A stretch of 16,457 bases of DNA from an uncultured Oscillospiraceae bacterium (GCA_934465295.1 CAKSKU010000028.1:1-16457); one strand, 5' to 3'. Counted from the stretch's first letter, positions 1 to 7,054 are shown. Translations and numbers: made by a program. Notes: generated by a model not told the origin, from the sequence alone.

Positions 1-458
1 GCCTTGCCGGTAGCCATTCCGGCTGCCATATCGGTACTTCCAACACCGGTAGAAAATGCACCAAGTGCTCCGTAAGTACATGTGTGTGAGTCTGCTCCGA
101 TAATCACATCTCCGGCTACGGTAAGTCCTTTTTCCGGAAGGAGTGCATGTTCAATTCCCATCTGTCCTACTTCGAAGTAATTCGTAATCTCGTTCTTACG
201 CGCAAATTCCCGTACGCATTTACAATGCTCTGCAGATTTAATATCCTTATTCGGCACAAAATGATCCGGAACCAGTGCTATCTTATTCTTATCAAAGACG
301 CCATCCACGTTCATTTTGCTCATTTCTTTAATCGCTACCGGACTGGTAATATCGTTACCAAGTACCAGATCCAGATCAGCTTCGATGAGCTGTCCTGCTT
401 CTACACAATCCAATCCTGCATGTGCAGCAAGGATCTTCTGTGTCATCGTCATTCCCAT
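1..458 (-). CDS. leuC: 3-isopropylmalate dehydratase large subunit, 5' part (partial)
   Basis: Only the first 152 codons are in the window; the gene runs off the left edge. The enzyme isomerises 2- to 3-isopropylmalate in cytoplasmic leucine synthesis, using a [4Fe-4S] cluster and pairing with LeuD. Seen here: an N-terminus starting MGMTMTQKILAAHAG, the LVPDHFVP segment, and the aconitase-type GADSHTCTYGALGAFSTG stretch, all typical of the roughly 420-residue clostridial/archaeal LeuC type. The start is chosen at 458 because AGGAGG lies 8 nt upstream; two further in-frame ATGs follow within 12 nt and are too close to the RBS. It lies downstream of the ilvC terminator on the same strand, so it probably has its own promoter. 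The cluster-ligand cysteines expected near the C-terminal half are outside the window. Confidence 0.93.
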   Translation of the reverse strand, partial: MGMTMTQKILAAHAGLDCVEAGQLIEADLDLVLGNDITSPVAIKEMSKMNVDGVFDKNKIALVPDHFVPNKDIKSAEHCKCVREFARKNEITNYFEVGQMGIEHALLPEKGLTVAGDVIIGADSHTCTYGALGAFSTGVGSTDMAAGMATGK

Positions 459-488
459 GATCCATACCTCCTAAACAATCTATTACAT

Positions 489-517
489 AGAATACCACAT
501 TCTTTCCGTTTTGGAAA
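489..517 (-). promoter_or_regulatory. Possible leuC promoter
   Basis: On the minus strand TTTCCA, a 17-nt spacer and TATTCT precede the leuC RBS. The -35 region overlaps a small inverted repeat (TTTCC, 5 nt, GGAAA at 503-517), which could be an operator. Both hexamers are imperfect, so this is a prediction from spacing and position between the ilvC terminator and leuC. Confidence 0.4.
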
Positions 518-561
518 ATGAAAATTTAGTGAATTCTCTTTTATATATGTAAACACAACAA

Positions 562-585
562 CACCCGGGGATTTCTCTCCGGGTG
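562..585 (-). terminator. Intrinsic terminator of the ilv operon
   Basis: A 10-bp stem (562-571 with 576-585, core CACCCGG/CCGGGTG) with a 4-nt loop lies 23 nt beyond the ilvC stop. On the minus strand it is followed by a moderately T-rich tract (TGTTGTTGTGTTT). The plus side is also T-rich, but no plus-strand gene leads into it. Confidence 0.8.
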
Positions 586-607
586 CGTATTTCTTTGTTT
601 GAAGCGA

Positions 608-1627
608 TTAGTTGTTGATCAGCTTATCGTTCTCATTGTTCCAGCTATACAGCTTACGGATTTCCTTACCAACCTGCTCTGAAGGATGTTCAGCAGCAAG
701 CTTTCTCATTGCCTTGAAGTGAGCCTGTCCACCTGCAGCAGACATATCTAACAGGAAGTCCTTTGCAAAAGTACCATCCTGAATATCCTTAAGGATCTTC
801 TTCATGGTCTTTTTGGTTTCGTCAGTGATAATTTTAGGACCTGTAATGTAATCACCGTATTCAGCAGTGTTGGAAATGGAATATCTCATTCCTTCAAAAC
901 CGGACTGATAAATCAGGTCTACAATCAGTTTCATTTCATGGATACATTCGAAGTATGCGTTTCTCGGATCATAACCAGCTTCGCAAAGTGTTTCGAAACC
1001 GGCCTGCATTAATGCACATACACCACCGCAGAGAACAGCCTGCTCACCAAAGAGGTCTGTTTCGGTTTCGGTACGGAATGTGGTTTCCAGAACGCCTGCT
1101 CTTGCTCCACCGATAGCAAGTGCATAAGCAAGTGCCATATCAAGTGCCTTACCGGTAGCATCCTGATGTACAGCAACCAGACAGGGAACACCCTTTCCAG
1201 CCTGATACTCGCTGCGGACAGTATGTCCAGGTCCCTTAGGTGCGATCATGGTAACGTCTACGAACTTAGGCGGTACAATCTGGTTGAAGTGGATGTTGAA
1301 GCCGTGTGCAAACATCAACATATTGCCTTCTTCCAGATTCGGTTCGATATCTTTCTTGTACATAGCAGCCTGTAATTCATCATTAATAAGGATCATGATA
1401 ATATCTGCTTTTTTAGCAGCTTCTGCTGCTGTATATACTTCAAATCCCTGTGCTTCTGCCTTTGCCCAGGATTTGGAGCCTTCATAAAGACCAATAATGA
1501 CATGGCATCCTGATTCCTTTGCGTTTAATGCATGTGCATGTCCCTGACTGCCATAGCCGATAATCGCAATTGTTTTTCCTTCCAGTAAAGAGAGATTACA
1601 ATCTTCCTGATAATAAATATTTGCCAT
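608..1627 (-). CDS. ilvC: Ketol-acid reductoisomerase (class I)
   Basis: This 339-residue enzyme rearranges and reduces acetolactate (or acetohydroxybutyrate) to the dihydroxy acid, the second common step to valine, leucine and isoleucine. An N-terminal Rossmann domain is shown by IGYGSQGHAHALN at 23-35. The MFAHGF histidine (H109) and MIAPKGPGH (K131) follow. The C-terminal knotted domain carries the metal ligands: D191 and E195 in DLFGEQ, then E227 and E231, and S252 in SNTAEYGDY. The length is normal for class I. The start at 1627 is preferred because AAAGGAG sits 8 nt upstream; an in-frame ATG 54 nt earlier has no such site. The cofactor-loop residues are unusual: GLYEGSKSW at 46-54 has Y and E where NADPH-type enzymes usually have basic or neutral residues. 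It lies 75 nt downstream of the proximal small-subunit gene. Confidence 0.97.
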   Translation of the reverse strand: MANIYYQEDCNLSLLEGKTIAIIGYGSQGHAHALNAKESGCHVIIGLYEGSKSWAKAEAQGFEVYTAAEAAKKADIIMILINDELQAAMYKKDIEPNLEEGNMLMFAHGFNIHFNQIVPPKFVDVTMIAPKGPGHTVRSEYQAGKGVPCLVAVHQDATGKALDMALAYALAIGGARAGVLETTFRTETETDLFGEQAVLCGGVCALMQAGFETLCEAGYDPRNAYFECIHEMKLIVDLIYQSGFEGMRYSISNTAEYGDYITGPKIITDETKKTMKKILKDIQDGTFAKDFLLDMSAAGGQAHFKAMRKLAAEHPSEQVGKEIRKLYSWNNENDKLINN

Positions 1628-1702
1628 TTCAATGACTCCTTTCGCTGAGGTTTCTCCTCTAAATTTATACCAAATCTGCAATGCAGAATTTTGGTTCCTT
1701 TG

Positions 1703-2203
1703 TTAATTCAGGTAGGTAACGTTCCCTGATCCTCTGCCAAGACCTGCAATACCTGTTCTTGCAAGCTCTAAGATCTCATAGCCGCTCAAAAGATTTAAAA
1801 AGGCATCAATCTTCGCCTGACCACCGGTCATTTCAATAATCAGACTGTCAACTGCAACGTCAATGATGTTGCCACGGAATGTATTCGTCAATAAAATCAC
1901 TCCCTGACGCTGCTCTTCGTTCGCTCTTACCTTAATCAAGGCAAGCTCCCGGTAAACACTGATTTCCGGCTCCAATTCCTTAACGTCACGTACATCTTCA
2001 AGCTTTCCTACCTGTTTCTCAATCTGGGCAAGTGTTTCTGCATCACCGGAAGCCACAATCGTAATTCTGGTAATCCGTGCATCCGCGGTTACACCTGCGG
2101 TAATACTTTCAATATTATATCCTCTTCGGGAAAACAGACCGGAAATCCGGCTTAAAACACCCGAAGTATTATCTACTAATAACTGAAATACTTTCTTTTG
2201 CAT
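1703..2203 (-). CDS. ilvN: Acetolactate synthase small (regulatory) subunit, canonical copy
   Basis: This 166-residue regulatory subunit binds and activates the IlvB catalytic subunit and confers branched-chain amino acid feedback inhibition. An N-terminal ACT domain (about 1-75) keeps the effector-site residues known from E. coli IlvH: N12, G15 (DNTSGVLSR) and N30 (RRGYNIES). The C-terminal domain keeps the usual NTFRGNIIDV and LARTGIAGLGRG motifs. Its length matches the family. AGGAGG lies 6 nt before the ATG. It is the second of two tandem small-subunit genes and is separated from the first by 92 nt containing a good promoter, so it may be co-expressed mainly with ilvC. ilvN and ilvH naming is interchangeable here. 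Confidence 0.95.
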   Translation of the reverse strand: MQKKVFQLLVDNTSGVLSRISGLFSRRGYNIESITAGVTADARITRITIVASGDAETLAQIEKQVGKLEDVRDVKELEPEISVYRELALIKVRANEEQRQGVILLTNTFRGNIIDVAVDSLIIEMTGGQAKIDAFLNLLSGYEILELARTGIAGLGRGSGNVTYLN

Positions 2204-2260
2204 GGGATCCTCCTGTTTCGAGATCCTTAATCGGATTTCTTTTGATTAATGCTAGTACAG

Positions 2261-2289
2261 ATTCTACTACGTTGATGTGCAAAAGTCAA
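2261..2289 (-). promoter_or_regulatory. Internal promoter ahead of second small subunit and ilvC
   Basis: On the minus strand TTGACT, exactly 17 nt, then TAGAAT lie in the gap between the two small-subunit genes. This is the best sigma-A match in the operon. The leader that follows contains TTAATC and GATTAA in inverted orientation, a possible short stem before the AGGAGG. Confidence 0.7.
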
Positions 2290-2295
2290 CGGCAA

Positions 2296-2784
2296 CTAAT
2301 CTGTTTCTTTACATTTTTGTAAAGCCAGGGTTCCGGTACGTGCGACCTCTACAATGCTGATTCCTTTAAACATTTCCATAAAGGTTTCAATCTTTTCGGT
2401 GGTATCACACATCTGGATCATCATCGTATGTGGGGAAAAGTCTACAATATTGGCATTGTCAGTAATCTCACACATTTCTATGATATCACGGCGGTTGGAT
2501 TTATTGTATTTCACCTTCATCAGGAGAAGTTCCCTGGAAATACTGCTTCCTTCATCAAAAGTCTTTACTTTAATTACATCGAGCTTCTTGTTTAACTGCT
2601 TCTCAATCTGTTCGATGGTTCGCTTGTCTCCGCTGCTGACAATCGTCATGCAGGAAACGTCCCGGTCCTGCGTTTCACCAACTGCAAGTGAATCAATGTT
2701 AAAGCATCTTCGGGAAAAAAGACCTGCAACCTTACACAGAACACCGGAATGGTTTTCAACTAAAACGGAATATATTTTTTTCAT
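2296..2784 (-). CDS. Acetolactate synthase small subunit, divergent second copy
   Basis: This 162-residue ACT-domain protein is homologous along its length to the neighbouring canonical small subunit but clearly diverged. The N-terminal ACT domain keeps N11, G14 and N29 (VENHSGVL, RRCFNIDS), though the usual RGYN is RCFN. The C-terminal half has lost two family motifs: FRG in the N(T)xFRGxIIDV segment is replaced by ITDNANIVDF, and GLxRG after VARTG is LALQKCK. It starts 16 nt after the ilvB stop with AAAGGAG 8 nt before the ATG, so it is tightly coupled to ilvB and is probably its primary partner. It may respond to a different amino acid or provide different activation; that is inference. 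Confidence 0.9.
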   Translation of the reverse strand: MKKIYSVLVENHSGVLCKVAGLFSRRCFNIDSLAVGETQDRDVSCMTIVSSGDKRTIEQIEKQLNKKLDVIKVKTFDEGSSISRELLLMKVKYNKSNRRDIIEMCEITDNANIVDFSPHTMMIQMCDTTEKIETFMEMFKGISIVEVARTGTLALQKCKETD

Positions 2785-2800
2785 CTGTGCATCTCCTTTC

Positions 2801-4417
2801 CTACTTTACCAGATCCATGGGATCAATCAGGCATTCCAATAATACGGATTCATCCTTACTTAAGAACTCTCCAATCATCTGTTCTGCATGATCCATGTTC
2901 TCCAAACGTAAATACTTCATGCCAAAGGCAGGCGCTAACAGCTCAAGATCCGGGCTTCCGCTTAAGTCAACAACCGAATAATGATCCTGATAGGTGTAAT
3001 GCTGATATTCTCTGACCATTCCAAGGTAATTGTTCTTTAATACAATGATCTTGACCGGTACCTGATACTGCCGCATGGTGGCAAGCTCCATCATCGACAT
3101 CTGGAAGGAGCCATCACCGCAGACGGCAATAACCTGACGCTTCTTATCGGCAAGCTTTGCTCCCAGCGCCGCCGGAATGGAATAGCCCATCGTACCCATA
3201 CCACCGGAGGTTAAGAACTGCCCCTTCTTTACAATATGATAGCCGCAGGACCAGATCTGGTTCTGACCGACATCCGCTACATAAACAGCATCCTCATCCA
3301 TGGCCCGGCTTAACAGTTCAATAAACTTTGCAGGATCCACATAAGCCGGATTCGGATTCCGCTTCGGAACCATGGATACACGGTAATCGTTTAAAGTATC
3401 CAGCCAGTCCTTATGCTCCACATGGAGCTCCTGGGAAAGCAGATCCTTAAAAATATGCTTTGCATCACCGACAAGCGGGATTCCGGGACCTACATTCTTG
3501 CCAATTTCAGCCGGATCCACATCAATATGAATCAATACCTTATTCTCTGTAATCAGATCCGGCTGGCTGATCGCACGGTCTGCCACGCGGGCGCCTACCA
3601 TGATAATCAGGTCTGCCTCATTCATTGCACGGTTGGCACACGGTTTCCCGTTATTTCCGACCATTCCGTAATAAAGCGGATGTTCTGTCGGCATCACACC
3701 AATTCCCATCATTGTGGAAACAACCGGAATGTCATGCTTCATGGCAAATTCCTGTAATTCTTCCTTGGCATCTGCCAGCAGGACTCCGCCTCCTGCACAG
3801 ATAATCGGACGTTTGCAATCCTCCAGTTCATGAATCACTTTTTTGATCTGTACCATATTGCCTTTCACGGTCGGCTTATAGGTCCGCATGGACACACTTT
3901 CCGGATAGGCAAACTTCTTAAGCTCTGCATTCTGGACATCAATCGGAATATCAATCAGTACAGGCCCCTTTCTTCCGGTGTTTGCAATATAAAAGGCTTC
4001 CTTCATAATTCTGGGAATATCAGAAACCTTCTTAACCAGATAGCTGTATTTGACAAAGGATTCTACTGCACCGGTAATGTCTGCCTCCTGGAACACATCG
4101 CTTCCCAATAAAGAAGAATTCACCTGGCCGGTAATGCATACTAACGGAATGCTGTCTGCAAACGCCGTAGCAACACCGGTGATCAGATTCGTTGCTCCCG
4201 GTCCTGAGGTCACGGCACAGACACCGACCTTTCCTGTGACACGTGCCAGACCGCTCGCCGCATGGGCTGCGTTCTGTTCGGTACGAATTAAGATGGTCTG
4301 GATACCGGAATCCAGAATACTATTATAAAAAGGACAAATGGCAACGCCCGGATAACCGAAAACGTATTTTACCCCTTCTTCTTCTAAACACTTAACAATT
4401 GCATCTGCTCCTATCAT
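2801..4417 (-). CDS. ilvB: Acetolactate synthase large (catalytic) subunit
   Basis: This 538-residue ThDP enzyme condenses pyruvate with pyruvate or 2-oxobutyrate, the first committed step to branched-chain amino acids. Seen in order: N-terminal PYR domain with FGYPGVAICPFYNS and the catalytic glutamate E47 in RTEQNAAHAASGLAR; SGPGATNLITG at 71-81; a central FAD/nucleotide-fold domain with CAGGGVLLADA; and a C-terminal PP domain with GGMGTMGYSIPAALGAK and the ThDP/metal motif GDGSFQM (434-440) to NN (462-463). It is shorter than many IlvB proteins (about 560-590) because of a compact C-terminus. GGAAGGG precedes the ATG. It is the first gene of the ilv cluster. No T-box or convincing promoter was found in the leader; a mobile element lies 95 nt upstream of its start. 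Confidence 0.95.
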   Translation of the reverse strand: MIGADAIVKCLEEEGVKYVFGYPGVAICPFYNSILDSGIQTILIRTEQNAAHAASGLARVTGKVGVCAVTSGPGATNLITGVATAFADSIPLVCITGQVNSSLLGSDVFQEADITGAVESFVKYSYLVKKVSDIPRIMKEAFYIANTGRKGPVLIDIPIDVQNAELKKFAYPESVSMRTYKPTVKGNMVQIKKVIHELEDCKRPIICAGGGVLLADAKEELQEFAMKHDIPVVSTMMGIGVMPTEHPLYYGMVGNNGKPCANRAMNEADLIIMVGARVADRAISQPDLITENKVLIHIDVDPAEIGKNVGPGIPLVGDAKHIFKDLLSQELHVEHKDWLDTLNDYRVSMVPKRNPNPAYVDPAKFIELLSRAMDEDAVYVADVGQNQIWSCGYHIVKKGQFLTSGGMGTMGYSIPAALGAKLADKKRQVIAVCGDGSFQMSMMELATMRQYQVPVKIIVLKNNYLGMVREYQHYTYQDHYSVVDLSGSPDLELLAPAFGMKYLRLENMDHAEQMIGEFLSKDESVLLECLIDPMDLVK

Positions 4418-4504
4418 TGTTTTCCCTTCCTGTCTTTATGTTTCTGTCTTTTCTGTCAGTAAAGCACTCTTATCTTCTGCCGCTTTCATGAATTGGCTGT
4501 TATT

Positions 4505-4653
4505 GTCTAAAAGTAACTGTTCAGTACCTTCACAGTTACGATGCAAAATCCATTCCAAATCGGCTTCGCCGATGGGATTTTGCATTACTGAATCATTTTC
4601 TTACAGTCTTGGCAGTAAATGCTTCGACCTGTACTGAATAATTACGTCTAAAA
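4505..4653. mobile_element. MITE-like element A with exact 8-bp target duplication
   Basis: The element spans 4513-4645 (133 bp). Its left end GTAACTGTTCAGTAC (4513-4527) is inverted at the right end GTACTGAATAATTAC (4631-4645), 13 of 15 pairs matching. It is flanked by identical GTCTAAAA (4505-4512 and 4646-4653), a textbook 8-bp target duplication. Inside is a strong hairpin: ATGCAAAATCC (4541-4551) pairs with GGATTTTGCAT (4575-4585), enclosing a second stem ATCGGC/GCCGAT. There is no coding capacity, so it must have been moved by a transposase elsewhere. The right duplication contains the TAG stop of the coiled-coil gene. GTAA-type ends plus 8-bp duplications are known for the IS66 family, so an IS66-like mobiliser is a reasonable but unproven guess. 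Confidence 0.88.
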
Positions 4654-5106
4654 TACCTTAAAAAACTTAGCAAGTGGTTCCACAACATCACCAAGATTCT
4701 TAATGGATTTATTTAATCCCTCAAAGTCGATGGAATCCATTTTTTTAACCACACCCTGCAAAGCCGTTGAATTATCTTCAATAAACGTATCCAGCTGATC
4801 CCCCACCGAAGTAATGCTGTCACTCATGGTCTTCACACTGGCAATCGTTTCATCAAGTACCTCCAGACGGTCATTCACTTCTCCGAGCAATGCGTTCGCA
4901 TTACCAAGCAGATGGTTTGCCCTCGGAACAACTGAAAAGAGACTGATTACAATCGCAGCAGCCATCACCCCCACAAAGCAGGTGGAAAGTCTTGTGTAAA
5001 ACAACTGCTTCTTCGCCGTCTTTAACAGCTCCTGTGCTATCCCTTCGGAAGTATTGAGTTCTTCTTTGGAATCCTCCGGTTCCGTATTCTTCTGTAATTC
5101 TTCCAT
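4648..5106 (-). CDS. Membrane-anchored coiled-coil protein of unknown function
   Basis: I do not recognise a specific family. The 152-residue product has an acidic, Glu-rich N-terminus (1-27), one transmembrane segment at about 42-60 (CFVGVMAAAIVISLFSVV), and a long heptad-like helical region at about 62-150 with repeated SITSVGDQL / MDSIDFEGL patterns. It is probably an inner-membrane protein with an extracytoplasmic or cytoplasmic coiled coil, resembling the helical parts of DUF948-type or chemoreceptor-type proteins in style only. GGGAGG lies 5 nt before the ATG, and a plausible promoter lies about 40-70 nt upstream. Its TAG stop falls inside the right target duplication of element A, so the insertion just spared the coding sequence. 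Before that insertion it would have been about 90 nt from ilvB and possibly co-transcribed. Confidence 0.75.
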   Translation of the reverse strand: MEELQKNTEPEDSKEELNTSEGIAQELLKTAKKQLFYTRLSTCFVGVMAAAIVISLFSVVPRANHLLGNANALLGEVNDRLEVLDETIASVKTMSDSITSVGDQLDTFIEDNSTALQGVVKKMDSIDFEGLNKSIKNLGDVVEPLAKFFKVF

Positions 5107-5147
5107 GTTTTCCTCCCAAAACGGATTTTTATAAAATTGTATTGATT

Positions 5148-5175
5148 TTTATACATTGCTTATATGCTATCACAA
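5148..5175 (-). promoter_or_regulatory. Predicted promoter of the coiled-coil gene
   Basis: The minus strand shows TTGTGA, 16 nt, TATAAA, placed correctly ahead of the GGGAGG/ATG of the gene starting at 5106. It lies between that gene and mobile element B. Confidence 0.5.
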
Positions 5176-5223
5176 AATTTCTAAAAATACTATCTTTTCT
5201 TGATTTCATTTCTTAACTATGTT

Positions 5224-5423
5224 AACTTATTGTTACAGTTCATACAGCAGCCAGACACTTGCTGTCAGGCTGTGTAAGAACTTGATTCAGGAGTGAGCAG
5301 GCTCCTTTTGCGAAGCAAAACTTCAAATGAGCCTGTGAATCGTTACTTGCCATGCATCCAGAGAAGCTGCCAGTGGCAGGTTTGATGGTGGAACGAGGTA
5401 CGAGTGAACAGTAACAACTTATT
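5224..5423. mobile_element. MITE-like element B with exact 8-bp target duplication
   Basis: The element spans 5232-5415 (184 bp). Left end GTTACAGTTCA (5232-5242) is inverted at the right end TGAACAGTAAC (5405-5415), 10 of 11 matching. Identical AACTTATT flanks it at 5224-5231 and 5416-5423. The interior has several hairpins, including CAGGCTC...GAGCCTG around TTTTGC-GAA-GCAAAA and TGCCAGTGGCA, and no reading frame of note. It fills most of the 360-nt gap between two divergent genes. Its ends begin GTTAC rather than GTAAC but otherwise match elements A, C and D. Confidence 0.85.
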
Positions 5424-5466
5424 TTTAGATTATAACAAAAGGATAATACCTTAGAGAGAGGCTCTT

Positions 5467-6144
5467 ATGATATTCATTCACAATTTTCATAAATTCCCCG
5501 GAAAACGTTTCCTGTTTCCGGTACTGCTTCTGACACTTGTTCTTACCGGATGCGGTAAGGATAAAGCGGTTGAGGCTTACCGTGCAAACATGACGCAGTT
5601 TTTTGAAAATATACAGACCATCAACGATGCGATCAATCAGCTGGATCCAAATGATGAAAACGTTGGGGATCAGCTGCTTCCGCTTCTTGACAGTCTGGAT
5701 AAATCGTTTTCCCAGATGGCTTCCCTGGAGGTGCCTGACGGCTTTCCGGGTGTTGCCGATCTGGCAGCAGACGCAAGCAAATATATGACAGAAGCTGTTT
5801 CCTGTTATCATCAGGCCTACAGCGGTGAGGAGTACGATAAAACCTCTGCTGATATTGCTTATCAGAATTATCAGTTTGCGAATAAACGTCTTCAGTATAT
5901 TGTACAGATTCTTCATGGGGATATTCCGGAGGAAATCTTCACTTATGACGAGGATGATTCCACCGGCAGCACCGATTCTTCTGCTGATGATTTTACGGAG
6001 GATGATACTTCAACGGATTCTGCGGAAGATGCTTATGAGGATTCTGAAGATTCTTCCGAAGAGGATGAATTTGCTTATGGAGATGTTCCCGGTACCTCCA
6101 CAGAAGACTCTACAGAAGCTTCCGATGAAGAAACGGTTGAGTAA
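5467..6144 (+). CDS. Putative lipoprotein with acidic Ser/Asp/Glu-rich tail
   Basis: No named family was recognised. The 225-residue product has a lipoprotein signal peptide: basic start (KFPGKR, to about 14), hydrophobic core FLFPVLLLTLVL, and lipobox LTGC with the lipidated cysteine at C29. A helical domain follows (about 34-150) rich in short Leu/Ala heptads with many aromatic residues. From about 158 to the end the chain is almost entirely D, E, S, T and G, so it is strongly acidic and probably disordered. The mature protein would be anchored on the outer face of the membrane; the tail may bind cations or keep the domain off the wall (inference). GAGAGG lies 5 nt before the ATG. It is divergent from the coiled-coil gene and ends at a bidirectional terminator. 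Confidence 0.8.
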   Translation: MIFIHNFHKFPGKRFLFPVLLLTLVLTGCGKDKAVEAYRANMTQFFENIQTINDAINQLDPNDENVGDQLLPLLDSLDKSFSQMASLEVPDGFPGVADLAADASKYMTEAVSCYHQAYSGEEYDKTSADIAYQNYQFANKRLQYIVQILHGDIPEEIFTYDEDDSTGSTDSSADDFTEDDTSTDSAEDAYEDSEDSSEEDEFAYGDVPGTSTEDSTEASDEETVE

Positions 6145-6203
6145 CCGGAACAAATATGATACTGTAACAATTCAGTATAGTTGAAAATTCTAAGAAACAG
6201 AAA

Positions 6204-6240
6204 AGTTCGAATACAAAGCTTCCCGCTCTGTATCCGAACT
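6204..6240. terminator. Bidirectional terminator between convergent genes
   Basis: A 16-nt arm (6204-6219) pairs with 6225-6240 at 14 of 16 positions around a 5-nt loop. The plus side is followed by TCTTATTTTA and the minus side by TTTTCTGTTTCTT, so it can stop both the lipoprotein transcript and the zinc-ribbon gene coming the other way. Confidence 0.8.
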
Positions 6241-6318
6241 TCTTATTTTACATTCTGTTCCTCTCTGATGCTTCATGGAACTTTATCCATGTTCCTTTTA
6301 CTGTTCGATATTCAGGTC

Positions 6319-7029
6319 TTACCAGATAAATCCTGTTACTCCGAGCTCATCATACAAATCCATGATCTGGCTTTGCAGCGCCGGATTGTTTGGAAGAATT
6401 GCATAGGCATAAACCAGAAGATATACAGCAATTAAAAATCCGATAATGCCAACAATCAGGGATGCAATTGCCATTCCCTTATTGCCCTTATGCTGAACCA
6501 ATGCAATGATGGCAAGTACAATTGATGCAATTGCCAGAATCAGTGCAAATACATCCAGGCAGCAGCAAACAATCGATAAAATGGACAAAATCAGGGAAGT
6601 AATGGTCATCCAGTTACCATTCTTCTTTTGCGGCTCCTGCGGTACAGCATTATAAGCCGGCTGTTGATAGATGTTCTGCTGTGCAGGCTGCTGGTACATA
6701 TTCTGCTGAAGCGGCTGCTGATATGCATTTTGCTGAAGCGGCTGCTGATTCGCATTTTGCTGAGCCCCGGTCTGCTCCGTCTGTCCGGAGAATGCGCCCA
6801 CCGGTGTTCCTGTGTCTGCCGGGCGTTCTTCAAAGGCAGGCTGTACCTGCGGCTCATGCGCTGGCACTTCTGTTACCAGCGGCTCTGCTACAGGAGGTAC
6901 AACCGTTGCAGCCGGTTCTTCCACTACGGGCGTCACTACTGCAGGTGCTTCTTCCAATCTGGTTCCACATCCTTCACAGAATAAAGAAGTATCCTTGTTC
7001 TGTGTTCCACAATTTTTACATACTTTCAT
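6319..7029 (-). CDS. Zinc-ribbon, Q/N-repeat, DUF4190 membrane protein
   Basis: This 236-residue protein has three parts. An N-terminal zinc ribbon has four cysteines, C4-x2-C7 and C18-x2-C21. A Pro/Glu/Val-rich linker leads into near-perfect 9-residue repeats (YQQPLQQNM type) at about 90-125. A C-terminal DUF4190-like hydrophobic region (about 140-212) has three likely membrane segments with a CCC cluster at 155-157. The last 20 residues (DLYDELGVTGF) resemble the end of the other zinc-ribbon protein here (DLMDDFGVYYNF). It is probably a small membrane protein with a cytosolic metal-binding head; function is unknown. AAGGAG lies 7 nt before the ATG. Mobile element C ends only about 30 nt upstream of the start, inside the likely promoter or leader. 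Confidence 0.85.
   Translation of the reverse strand: MKVCKNCGTQNKDTSLFCEGCGTRLEEAPAVVTPVVEEPAATVVPPVAEPLVTEVPAHEPQVQPAFEERPADTGTPVGAFSGQTEQTGAQQNANQQPLQQNAYQQPLQQNMYQQPAQQNIYQQPAYNAVPQEPQKKNGNWMTITSLILSILSIVCCCLDVFALILAIASIVLAIIALVQHKGNKGMAIASLIVGIIGFLIAVYLLVYAYAILPNNPALQSQIMDLYDELGVTGFIW
6655..6762 (-). repeat. 27-bp coding minisatellite (Q/N-rich 9-residue repeat)
   Basis: About three full units and part of a fourth of a 27-bp tandem repeat (CTGCTGatatgcattttgctgaagcgg type on the plus strand) encode NQQPLQQNA, YQQPLQQNM and YQQPAQQNI. The unit length is a multiple of three, so gain or loss of units keeps the frame. Low-complexity repeats of this type are prone to slippage. Confidence 0.85.
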
Positions 7030-7054
7030 CCTTGTTCTCCTTATAAAATATTAT

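Noticed and set aside
147..521. Plus-strand frame opposite leuC
   Set aside because: It is antisense to a clear leuC coding region with no RBS or family resemblance; the same applies to frames opposite ilvC, ilvB, the small subunits and the GH43 genes.
1628..1681. 18-codon N-terminal extension of ilvC
   Set aside because: There is no RBS at 1681, while AAAGGAG is correctly placed before 1627 and MANIYYQ matches the usual ilvC start.
4418..4504. A 17-codon open frame (MKAAEDKSALLTEKTET) in the ilvB leader as an attenuator peptide
   Set aside because: It has no ribosome binding site, only two adjacent Leu codons and no terminator/antiterminator pair after it.
4418..4647. T-box riboswitch ahead of ilvB
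   Set aside because: I found no T-box consensus (AGGGTGGNACCGCG-like) and no specifier-type stem; the main hairpin belongs to mobile element A.
6156..6180. GTAACAATTCAGTAT (6164-6178) as a fifth mobile-element copy
   Set aside because: It resembles one end of the family (12 of 15), but no matching inverted end or flanking duplication follows, so at most it is a solo remnant or chance.
6681..7046. Plus-strand frames opposite the zinc-ribbon/Q-repeat gene
   Set aside because: They are low-complexity translations of the antisense of the 27-bp repeat and have no start signals.
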